A stretch of 9,971 nt of DNA from Chloroflexota bacterium. Its GTDB lineage: Bacteria > Chloroflexota > FW602-bin22 > JAMCYS01. Numbering within the stretch: the stretch's first letter is position 1; each line of letters starts with the position of its first letter. Position numbers and translations under genes: made by a program. This document shows positions 1 to 6,566 of the stretch, piece by piece. The notes beneath the pieces were generated by a model. It saw nothing but the letters and a program-made list of their open reading frames with translations, did not search any database and was not told the origin of the DNA. The stretch lies in assembly GCA_021847625.1 (NCBI GenBank), contig JAJZQK010000075.1, positions 1 to 9,971 of the forward strand, written 5' to 3'.

Positions 1-71
1 GGTGACCATAGGGTAGATGATCACCAATGCGTAAGGCGTTCGACTCGTAGCCCTCCATATGGTCCCTATTG

Positions 72-80
72 TGCTATACT
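72..80 (+). promoter_or_regulatory. Extended -10 promoter element upstream of the methyltransferase gene
   Basis: The bases TGCTATACT form an extended -10 element (TG, one base, then TATACT, 5 of 6 matches to TATAAT). No convincing -35 hexamer lies 17 bp upstream, which is tolerable for extended -10 promoters. Transcription would start near position 87 and leave a leader of about 135 nt before the GTG start at 223. No other promoter of this quality was seen in 1-222, and no convincing gene was found in that leader. The assignment rests on motif match and position only. Confidence 0.45.
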
Positions 81-211
81 TGGGACGCCGGGCTGCCTAC
101 TTAGTTGAGTACCTTCATCCGCTCGCGCGGGATCCGTCTTTCCTACTGTCTAGCCAAGCACGCTGGTGACGCTCACTCTGTGAAAGAAGATGACGCTTGC
201 CGGGCTGGCCT

Positions 212-225
212 AGGAGCCACACGTG
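212..225 (+). promoter_or_regulatory. Ribosome binding site deciding the GTG start of the methyltransferase
   Basis: AGGAG at 212-216 lies 6 nt before GTG at 223. The later in-frame ATG codons at 361, 391 and 415 have no comparable purine-rich site, so this favours the longer protein. A weak 4-bp stem (TGGC 206-209 with GCCA 216-219) would place most of the Shine-Dalgarno in its loop; this may be chance. Confidence 0.5.
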
Positions 226-2031
226 AGTATCTTCGACGGCCGGGGCCCGCGACAGCGCACGTCTGGCGGCTCTGTCTTGAGCACTCAAGGCGGTTTCGGG
301 TTATCGAAAGTGAGTTCAGCCTCCATACGTCGACAGTACCAGACGCTACTTGATCTCCCTATGACCGGCAGTGAGAGCCGGGGCTCGGAAATGTCATCGG
401 CCGCGACTCCTGTCATGCCCACCCAGCTGACGATTGAAAGAGAGCAGAGACTGCTGCGACTGGCTCTCGACCTGGGTGCGGCCTGCTCAGGAGGTGCCCT
501 CTCAGAGGCAGAGCGTGGGCTCCTCCAGATGGCCTCCGCGCTAGAAGGCACTCCGGGGGGGGAGCTATCCGATGTCGCCGCCTCTATTCGAGCCGGCCAC
601 GATCCCTTGGGCGCAAGATTCTGCAGCATTCGGATGTCGTCTGAGCGGCGTGAGACGGGGGTGTTCTACACTCCTCCAGAGATAGTCGAACCAATGGTCG
701 AGTGGGTCATGGGTTTCAACCCTACGCGAGTCGTGGATGCCGGCTGTGGAAGCGGGCGATTTGTCGCGTCTATCGCTCGGAGAAGGAAGGACCTGCGGAT
801 CGTCGCCGTGGACTTGGATCCGTTGCAGACGATCCTAACCCGTGCGGTGCTCAAGGTGCTCGGCGCGGTTGCGGCGACCGTTCTCCATGTTGACTATACC
901 GGGCTTGACCTGCCTCGTTGTCTGGGTCGAACCGCATTTATAGGCAATCCACCTTATGTCAGACATCACCAGTTGACTCCAGATGCAAAAGAGTGGGCTG
1001 TGCGTACGGCACGTCGGCTTGGGCTGCGCCTATCGGCTCTTGCCGGCCTTCATGTCTACTTCTACCTAGCCACCGCCCGGTATGCTAGACCGGGGGACCT
1101 AGGTTGCTTTGTTACCAGCGCCGAGTGGCTTGATGTAAACTACGGTCATGCCCTGCGTAGACTACTCCTGGATAATCTCGGGGTGAGGGCGCTCCATCTT
1201 GTCGACCCGAGAGCGGTTCCTTTCGCCGACGCGATGACGACCGCCGTGATCGCCTGCTTTGAGGTTGGGTCGGCTTGGCCCACCGTTCGTTTTCGAACCG
1301 TTGGTCGTACCGCTGACCTGCACCAACTTGATGGCGGGAGCGAGGTCAGCTCGGACGCTCTACGGCGGGCTTCCCGTTGGACGCTCACCTTGAGCGCGCG
1401 TGACGGCACTATCGAGGACGACACGGCGAGACTGGGAGAAATCGCCCGCGTCCACCGAGGTCTTGTCACCGGGGCCAACGACTTCTTCATCCTAAGTCGA
1501 GACAGAGCTGCGGAGCTAGGTATCTCGGCCTGGTGTCGGCCGGCGATTGTTGGTGCTGACGAGATACTTTCCTCCAACGGAATCATTCGTGATGCTCCAG
1601 AGCGCCGACTACTCCTGGATGTGCCGCCATCCATCAACAGGAGTGCGCACCCGGAGCTCGATGCCTATCTGCGACGCGGCGAAGAGGCGCATGGAGACCG
1701 GCCGCCCATTGATTCGCGGTATATCCCTTCGCATCGTCACCCCTGGTGGTTCCTGGGGCACTGGAGGCCAGCGCCTATTGTGGTGTCATACATGGCTCGG
1801 AGACCACCGCGTTTTGCGTTGAATCCTGATGGATTGGCAATCGTCAACGTCGCGCACGGCATCTATCCCAAGCGAGCGCTAAGCCCAGACGAGCTCAAGG
1901 CCCTCGTCGTTCGCCTCAACGAGGCGCGCGATTCGTTTCGGGGAAATGGTCGGACCTACCACGGCGGCTTGGAGAAGTTCGAGCCCCGCGAGATGGAAGC
2001 CCTTCGATTTTCCGCAAAGGGCATACTCTGA
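223..2031 (+). CDS. Type II N6-adenine DNA methyltransferase (gamma class, predicted partner of XamI-type endonuclease)
   Basis: This is the modification enzyme of a type II restriction system. It is predicted to transfer a methyl group from S-adenosylmethionine to an adenine in the recognition site and so protect host DNA. In the 602-residue product, motif X is TGVFYTPPEIVEPM (145-158), the SAM-binding motif I is VDAGCGSGRF (171-180) and the catalytic motif IV is NPPY (242-245). The order X-I-IV followed by a long C-terminal half is the gamma class. The segment GEIARVHRGLVTGANDFFIL (about 405-424) resembles the TaqI-like target-recognition region. The start is the GTG at 223, chosen for its Shine-Dalgarno. 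The first 60 or so residues look unconserved, so an ATG at 361 or 391 is possible. The stop overlaps the start of the endonuclease gene by one base. By analogy with SalI/XamI systems the target is GTCGAC, probably modified on the adenine; this is inference. A run of eight G lies at 555-562. Confidence 0.88.
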   Translation: MSIFDGRGPRQRTSGGSVLSTQGGFGLSKVSSASIRRQYQTLLDLPMTGSESRGSEMSSAATPVMPTQLTIEREQRLLRLALDLGAACSGGALSEAERGLLQMASALEGTPGGELSDVAASIRAGHDPLGARFCSIRMSSERRETGVFYTPPEIVEPMVEWVMGFNPTRVVDAGCGSGRFVASIARRRKDLRIVAVDLDPLQTILTRAVLKVLGAVAATVLHVDYTGLDLPRCLGRTAFIGNPPYVRHHQLTPDAKEWAVRTARRLGLRLSALAGLHVYFYLATARYARPGDLGCFVTSAEWLDVNYGHALRRLLLDNLGVRALHLVDPRAVPFADAMTTAVIACFEVGSAWPTVRFRTVGRTADLHQLDGGSEVSSDALRRASRWTLTLSARDGTIEDDTARLGEIARVHRGLVTGANDFFILSRDRAAELGISAWCRPAIVGADEILSSNGIIRDAPERRLLLDVPPSINRSAHPELDAYLRRGEEAHGDRPPIDSRYIPSHRHPWWFLGHWRPAPIVVSYMARRPPRFALNPDGLAIVNVAHGIYPKRALSPDELKALVVRLNEARDSFRGNGRTYHGGLEKFEPREMEALRFSAKGIL

Positions 2032-2951
2032 TGACACCATCAGCCGCGGCCTGTCCGCCGCAATGGGATAGACAGTCGCTGGAAAGGTCCCGTACCGAAG
2101 CCATTGAGGTGTTCATCGAGGAGCGAGCTGCTGAAGGCGGTGAACGCTACAGGACAGTCCTAGCGGAGAGGATTGAGGTAGTCACGCGGCTCTTCGCGGC
2201 TACGGACGATCTCCGTGATCTGGGCAGTGGAAACGCCCTTTCGGACCAGGCTGGCCTCATCGAGGCGGCGCGGTATCTGGGAGGACCACCAGTGAGCGCC
2301 GACGATCTGGATACGCTGGCCGAGACCTCCATCGCCACCCGCCGCGGATTGCCGCCCGACTTGGCCCGCAAAGCCGCGTCAGTGATCTCGACCGGTCTCG
2401 ACCAAGACCGCTTTCCTTGGCTTTTTGCAGTGCCTCAGCGAGCCCCAACAGCCCCTGAGCGCTACACGGCGATCCGCTGGACCGCTGGGTTGATGGCCGT
2501 CCAGCGAGTACAGACTGAGCGGCGAAACACATCGGCTGTTCGCCAGCAAGCGAAGGTTCGTGGCGTTCTCCGAGATGCCGGATTCGTCGAGGTCCGCAAC
2601 AGAAAGATCAATGTAGTTGGTGACCTTGCCCGGGGGGAGTACTGTGTCGGAGAGGTGATCGTCGCAGACACCAAATACGATGTCCCAGTAGGCCTTCATA
2701 ACGGTCGCCTGCTATTAATCGAATGCAAGGTCAGCAATAGCGGTACAAATAGCGTCAAGAGACTGAACCGTGAGGTTGGTGGCAAAGCGGGGCACTGGCG
2801 AGAGGCTTTCGGTCAACAGGCCTGCCCCGCGGCAGTTCTCTCGGGAGTCTTCAAGCTGAAGAATCTGGAGGATGCCCAGGACGGCGGCGTCGCGATCCTC
2901 TGGGAGCACGACCTAAGTTCGCTAGCTAGCTTCCTACGCTTGGCCGTGTGA
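2031..2951 (+). CDS. XamI family type II restriction endonuclease
   Basis: This is the restriction partner, which cuts unmodified double-stranded DNA. The 306-residue product matches the XamI family as I know it. It has an N-terminal helical part with a short W-D-R start, the segments RYLGGPPVSADDLDTLAE (81-98) and TGLDQDRFPW (121-130), and a C-terminal PD-(D/E)xK-type core. The likely catalytic residues are Asp217 in KYDVPVG, then Glu231 and Lys233 in IECKVSNS. The family-typical stretch NSVKRLN (240-246) and the region AVLSGVFKLKNLEDAQD (268-284) follow. XamI is an isoschizomer of SalI, so GTCGAC is the expected site. The ATG overlaps the methyltransferase TGA (TGATG), so translation is probably coupled and the endonuclease should not be made without the methyltransferase. 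No controller (C-protein) gene is present. The reading frame is full length with no disruption. Family assignment is confident; the exact site is inferred. Confidence 0.86.
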   Translation: MTPSAAACPPQWDRQSLERSRTEAIEVFIEERAAEGGERYRTVLAERIEVVTRLFAATDDLRDLGSGNALSDQAGLIEAARYLGGPPVSADDLDTLAETSIATRRGLPPDLARKAASVISTGLDQDRFPWLFAVPQRAPTAPERYTAIRWTAGLMAVQRVQTERRNTSAVRQQAKVRGVLRDAGFVEVRNRKINVVGDLARGEYCVGEVIVADTKYDVPVGLHNGRLLLIECKVSNSGTNSVKRLNREVGGKAGHWREAFGQQACPAAVLSGVFKLKNLEDAQDGGVAILWEHDLSSLASFLRLAV

Positions 2952-3126
2952 TAGCATTGTCGGACGGTGGCAACCCTACCGCGCACCAGCATAGCAGCGG
3001 GAATTCCATTGCCTGTTGGAGGGCTCGCCGGGTCGAGTGGTGTTTCACGTCCAGCGATTGGCCAGTTCTGTCGCCATTCATCCGGCTTGTCGAGTACCCC
3101 GTCCTGCAAGCTGACACCACATCGCT

Positions 3127-3411
3127 TTAGTGGAACACCCTGCCCCCGTCCACGCAGATGGTCTGGCCGGTGGTGCTGTCGCTGCGCAGCAGCGTCAGCA
3201 CCTGCGCCACCACGTCCTCCTTGGCGGTGAAGTCGCGGGTGAGGGCCAGGCTGACCGCCCTCTCGGTGTACTGGGGGTCGAGGTTGGCCGTCATGCGCGT
3301 GCCCGCCATCGTGCCCGGAGCCACCGAATTCACCAGCACTGCCGGCGCCAGGGCCACGGCCAGGCAGCCTGTTTGGTGAATCAGCCCGGCCTTCGCCTTC
3401 CCTAACCACAC
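3127..3411 (-). pseudogene. C-terminal fragment of a short-chain dehydrogenase/reductase
   Basis: The minus strand encodes about 90 residues that match only the last third of an SDR-family NAD(P)-dependent oxidoreductase. KAKAGLIHQT corresponds to the helix carrying the catalytic lysine of the YxxxK motif. LAPAVLVNSVAPGTMAGTRM is the usual region after it. The end TTGQTICVDGGRVFH is the typical C-terminus with a normal TAA stop. The Rossmann nucleotide-binding glycine motif, the catalytic serine and the catalytic tyrosine are all missing. Plus-strand sequence beyond about 3405 has no SDR similarity in any frame I read. A GTG at 3411 could open the frame, but such a peptide could not be an active enzyme. 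The remnant sits tail-to-tail with the endonuclease gene across 175 bp (2952-3126) in which I see no gene. It probably marks a deletion or insertion scar. Confidence 0.75.
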
Positions 3412-3441
3412 TCAGACTGCCAGCAACACGGTTTGACCCCA

Positions 3442-3494
3442 GTTCGGACACACGCTCTGCAACCGCGACGAGTTGGGATTGGCCTTGACAAGCG
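3442..3494 (+). repeat. Upstream promoter block, copy 1 (shared with 8886-8933)
   Basis: This stretch contains GTTC, 10 bases, then TCTGCAACCGCGAC (3456-3469), and after 14 bases CTTGACAAGCG (3484-3494), which includes the iclR -35 hexamer. The same elements recur in the same order before the solute-binding protein gene. It may be a regulator site plus promoter, or a duplicated piece of DNA. No binding protein can be named. Confidence 0.5.
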
Positions 3495-3513
3495 TGTGCG
3501 GGAAGTCTACAAT
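3485..3513 (+). promoter_or_regulatory. Near-consensus sigma70-type promoter of the iclR operon
   Basis: TTGACA at 3485-3490 and TACAAT at 3508-3513 are separated by exactly 17 bp. The -35 is perfect and the -10 matches at 5 of 6 positions. The start of transcription would be near 3520, giving a leader of about 45 nt before the TTG start codon at 3566. This is the best promoter in the window and probably drives the regulator and the three downstream enzyme genes. Confidence 0.75.
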
Positions 3514-3518
3514 GTAGA
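3506..3518. promoter_or_regulatory. Palindromic putative operator over the iclR -10 hexamer
   Basis: TCTACA and TGTAGA form a perfect 6-bp inverted repeat around one central base (3512). The whole -10 hexamer lies inside it. A bound dimeric repressor would block RNA polymerase, and the adjacent gene encodes an IclR-family regulator, a family that often controls its own gene. The link to this regulator is inferred from position and symmetry only. Confidence 0.5.
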
Positions 3519-3565
3519 AACTGAACACTCGCTCGACTACGTCGAACACCGAGGGGGGGCTATCC

Positions 3566-4333
3566 TTGCGGTTGGTTGATCGCGTCGTGGATGTGCTTTC
3601 CTGCCTCCAGGATGAAGCAGGAGGCCTGGGTGTCACGGAGATCTCCGAAAGGACCGGTCTGCCCAAGAGCACTGTCCACGGACTTCTCAACGCTTTGGCC
3701 GGGCGTGCCCTTGTCGTTCAGGAGCCCTTGACTCAACGCTATGGACTGGGTTTGGGTCTCGTGAGGATGGCCTCTGTCTTCTTGCGCGAGCGGAACCTTC
3801 TCCTTGGGGTTGCCCAGCGCCATATGGAGCGTCTACGGGAACTGTCCGGTGAGACTGTGTGCCTTCACATTCCCTACGGCCTGGAGCGAGTCTGTCTCGC
3901 GCAGGTGGAGAGCTGCAACTCCCTACGCTACACCATGGAGGTTGGCAAGCCGGAACCCCTCTACTGCGGGGCAACGGGAAAGCTCCTGCTTGCCTACATG
4001 CCCCAGGAGGTCGTCGAGCGAGTCATCGAGGTCTCGGGCCTTGTCCCTCTTACCCCCTATACCATTACCGACCCCGTTGCCCTGCGACGCGAGTTGGCCC
4101 ATATCCGGGCCCGCGGTTACGCCGTGAGCTACGAGGAGAGAGCACTCCTGGCGTCGGCCGTGTCCGCCCCGCTGCGAGATGGGCACGGCCAGGTCGTTGG
4201 GTGCCTGACGGTCTATGGTCCCAGAGCGCGGCTGGACGAGGCGCGGGTGGAGCGGCTGCTCCCCGCAGTCCAGTCCACAGCGGGCGATCTTTCCAGGGCC
4301 GTCGCCGCGCCTCCGCCACAACGGTTGACATAG
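3566..4333 (+). CDS. IclR family transcriptional regulator
   Basis: This cytoplasmic DNA-binding regulator probably senses a small metabolite and controls the acyl-CoA genes that follow. The 255-residue length is typical of the family. The N-terminal winged helix-turn-helix is clear: GVTEISERTGLPKSTVHGLL (22-41) followed by the wing region to about 63 (QRYGLG). The C-terminal effector domain spans about 75-245 and carries the hallmarks GATGKLLLAY (135-144), GYAVSYEE (184-191) and SAPLRD (200-205). The start is a TTG preceded by a very G-rich Shine-Dalgarno (GAGGGGGGG at 3551-3559, 6 nt before the start). An in-frame TAG at 3515 and the absence of any ATG or GTG after it exclude a longer protein, though a TTG at 3572 is also possible. 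It has its own strong promoter and lies 75 bp before the ligase gene in the same direction. The ligand is unknown; the operon suggests an organic acid or its CoA ester. Confidence 0.9.
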   Translation: MRLVDRVVDVLSCLQDEAGGLGVTEISERTGLPKSTVHGLLNALAGRALVVQEPLTQRYGLGLGLVRMASVFLRERNLLLGVAQRHMERLRELSGETVCLHIPYGLERVCLAQVESCNSLRYTMEVGKPEPLYCGATGKLLLAYMPQEVVERVIEVSGLVPLTPYTITDPVALRRELAHIRARGYAVSYEERALLASAVSAPLRDGHGQVVGCLTVYGPRARLDEARVERLLPAVQSTAGDLSRAVAAPPPQRLT

Positions 4334-4408
4334 GAATCCCTGCCCGGCACTCTGATACTGCCTGCTAGCCATAGCTACTAACCAAGTTCCGAGTCCGGGG
4401 GAAGAACA

Positions 4409-6547
4409 GTGACTGCTCAGCGTGAGTCCCTTCGCGCTATCCTTGAACCCCAGTCGGTGGCCATTGTCGGGGCCTCGGACGACTTCTCCAAGATCAACGG
4501 CAGGCCTCTCAAGTACCTTCTCGAGTTCAAGTACGGAGGCCGGATCCTGCCCATCAACCCCAAGTACGGCGAGATCGCCGGCCTCCGCTGCTACCCTAAT
4601 CTGGAGGCCATCGACTGCGACATCGACATGGCGATCGTTGCGGTGCCCGCCAAGGCCGTGTCCGACGTCCTGGAGTCCTGCGCCAAGCGCGGTGTCAAGA
4701 GCGCCGTCGTCTTCAGCTCCGGTTTCGCCGAGATGGGTGAGGAGGGAAAGGCGGCTCAGGAGCGGATAGGGGTGCTCGCTCGGGAGAGCGGGCTACTGGT
4801 TTGCGGCCCCAATTCCCTCGGCATCGCCAACCTCACCTCGGGCATGACCGCCAGCTTCAGCCAGACGCTGGAGCGGAAGCCCGCCTCTGGCCCCATCGGT
4901 TTCATCACCCAGAGTGGCGCCTTCGGCACCTTCCTATTCGGGATGGCCCTGGAGAGCGGGCTCACGTTCAAGTACTTCATCAGCAGCGGGAATGAGGCGG
5001 ACCTGGAGTTCGCTGACTACGTGGACTACGTACTCGACGATCCTGAGGTACGGGTGATTGCCGGCTACGTTGAGGGGCTGAAGAACGGCGGCAAGCTGAA
5101 GGAGGTGGCCCGGAAGGCCGCCTCTCTTGGGAAGCCGATCGTCTTGATCAAGGTGGGGCGATCTTCGGCCGGCACCCGCGCGGCGCGTTCCCACACGGGG
5201 TCCATGACCGGCACCGATGCGGTCTACTCGGCCGCTTTCGAGGAGTTGGGCATCGTGCGGGCCGATACCGAAGAGCAGCTGCTGGACTACGCCTCCGCCT
5301 TTCTCAGCAGCGCCCGCCTTCCCCAAGGCAGAGGCGTTGGTATCGTGACGCAGTCGGGAGGAGCCGGCGTCCTGGCGGCGGACCGGGCGGAGATGGTTGG
5401 GCTGGTGGTGCCCGAGCTTCAGGACGAGACGAAGAAGCAGCTGTTAGGGGTGGTGCCGCGGTTCGGCGCTACCGGGAACCCCGTCGACGTCACGGCTCAA
5501 TTCATCGCCGAGCCGGCGCTGCTTCGCGACTCCATTGCGCTCGTCGACCGCGACCCCCAGGTGAACGGCATAGTCTTCTGCTTGGGCCTGATGGACCTGC
5601 ACTGGTCCCGGGTCGCGGCGGAGCTAACGGAGTTGTCTAAGACCGTCACAAACCCTCTGTACGTCAGCTGGACCGCAGCGCCCAGCGAAGCTCTGGAGGC
5701 ATTGCGATCCGCCGGTATTCCGGTTTTCCCGACCCCCACTCGGACTATCGACGCCTTAGCAGCAGCCACCTCCTTCAACATGCGCAGAGAGGCCGCCAGC
5801 CAGAGGGTCTTCCCGGCCGCCGGGCCGGCAGTGTTGCCTGAGGTCGTTCGGCAGCTCATCCACGGCGCTAGGGCTCAGGGTCGGGATCACCTGCTGGAGT
5901 GGGAGGCGAAGCAGGTGCTGGCGGCCTTTGGCGTCCCTGTGCCTCGAGGCCAGCTGGTTGGCTCTTCGGCCGAGGCCCTTCAGACTGCCGAAGCCCTGGG
6001 CTACCCAGTCGTGGTGAAAGCTCAGGCCATCGGACTCCTCCACAAGAGCGACGCCCGCGTTATCGAGCTGAATGTGGCCAACGCCCAGCAGCTGCGGTTG
6101 GCTCACGCGAGAGTCTTGGCCCGCGCAAGGGAGCACGGCTCGCCTGAGGCCATCCGGGGGATCCTAGTGGAGGAGATGGTCAACGGTGGCCTGGAGGTGA
6201 TTACCGGGGTCAGCTACGATCCCAGCTTCGGCCCTGTTCTGCTGGTCGGACTGGGGGGGATCTTCACTGAGATTCTTAGGGACGTTGCCCTCCACCTGTG
6301 CCCGCTAGAGGTCTCCGAGGCGGCACAGCTACTCCAGAAGCTGCGTGGGTACCAGCTGCTGACCGGGGCACGGGGCACGACAAAGAGGGACCTGGCGTCT
6401 CTATACGAGGCCCTGGCGGCAGTATCCAGGATGGCCGCGGCCCTGGAGGGTGTAGCCGCCGAGATTGACGTGAACCCGCTACTGGTACTCCCCGAGGGGC
6501 AGGGAGTGAAGGCCGTGGATGCCCTGATCACGCTGAGATCACGCTGA
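4409..6547 (+). CDS. ADP-forming acetyl/acyl-CoA synthetase, fused alpha-beta form
   Basis: This is the NDP-forming acyl-CoA synthetase family. It interconverts acid + CoA + ATP with acyl-CoA + ADP + phosphate through phosphohistidine intermediates, in the cytoplasm. The 712-residue protein joins both subunits. A CoA-binding Rossmann-type domain comes first (about 8-140, with SVAIVGAS near the start), then succinyl-CoA-ligase-like domains (about 150-460). An ATP-grasp domain follows (about 485-705, starting at LLEWEAKQVL). The alpha-type phosphorylated histidine is His262 in SHTGS, and the second conserved histidine is His545 in LLHKSD. The GTG start follows GGGGGAAG at 4397-4404; a residue-one start at 4409 leaves the CoA-binding domain complete. 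It is 75 bp after iclR and 19 bp before the thiolase gene, so an operon is likely. After HKSD the usual glycines (GGV type) are replaced by ARV, which is unusual. The direction in the cell is open: acid activation during catabolism, or ATP formation from acetyl-CoA. The substrate cannot be read from the sequence. Confidence 0.9.
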   Translation: MTAQRESLRAILEPQSVAIVGASDDFSKINGRPLKYLLEFKYGGRILPINPKYGEIAGLRCYPNLEAIDCDIDMAIVAVPAKAVSDVLESCAKRGVKSAVVFSSGFAEMGEEGKAAQERIGVLARESGLLVCGPNSLGIANLTSGMTASFSQTLERKPASGPIGFITQSGAFGTFLFGMALESGLTFKYFISSGNEADLEFADYVDYVLDDPEVRVIAGYVEGLKNGGKLKEVARKAASLGKPIVLIKVGRSSAGTRAARSHTGSMTGTDAVYSAAFEELGIVRADTEEQLLDYASAFLSSARLPQGRGVGIVTQSGGAGVLAADRAEMVGLVVPELQDETKKQLLGVVPRFGATGNPVDVTAQFIAEPALLRDSIALVDRDPQVNGIVFCLGLMDLHWSRVAAELTELSKTVTNPLYVSWTAAPSEALEALRSAGIPVFPTPTRTIDALAAATSFNMRREAASQRVFPAAGPAVLPEVVRQLIHGARAQGRDHLLEWEAKQVLAAFGVPVPRGQLVGSSAEALQTAEALGYPVVVKAQAIGLLHKSDARVIELNVANAQQLRLAHARVLARAREHGSPEAIRGILVEEMVNGGLEVITGVSYDPSFGPVLLVGLGGIFTEILRDVALHLCPLEVSEAAQLLQKLRGYQLLTGARGTTKRDLASLYEALAAVSRMAAALEGVAAEIDVNPLLVLPEGQGVKAVDALITLRSR
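6526..6547 (+). repeat. Perfect 11-bp tandem duplication at the end of the synthetase gene
   Basis: GATCACGCTGA occurs at 6526-6536 and again, directly adjacent, at 6537-6547. The second copy supplies the TGA stop codon. Because 11 is not a multiple of three, removing one copy would change the protein end from LITLRSR to LITLK followed by the TAG at 6550-6552 of the present numbering. Confidence 0.9.
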
Positions 6548-6566
6548 AGTAGAGGTAGCGAATCCG

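Noticed and set aside
1..70. Possible tRNA-like or hairpin structure (GGTGA/TCACC at 1-5 and 21-25; TTCGACT at about 39-45)
   Set aside because: The flanks of the TTCGACT loop do not pair as a T-arm, and no acceptor or anticodon stem can be formed.
105..353. 82-codon frame starting with TTG in the leader of the methyltransferase gene
   Set aside because: No Shine-Dalgarno, no recognisable family, and it overlaps the methyltransferase start in another frame. It does not look like a controller protein (no helix-turn-helix pattern).
3030..3450. Insertion-sequence ends suggested by GAACTGG on the minus strand near 3068 and near 3440
   Set aside because: The similarity is about seven bases, in direct rather than inverted order, and no transposase fragment is present.
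2813..3451. 212-codon open frame on the minus strand over the SDR remnant
   Set aside because: It is out of frame with the SDR similarity at 3127-3405 and overlaps the endonuclease gene end; the product is low-complexity.
4325..4359. TTGACA at 4325-4330 as a separate promoter for the synthetase gene
   Set aside because: The only -10-like sequence (GATACT at 4354-4359) is 23 bp away, too far; read-through from the iclR promoter is more likely.
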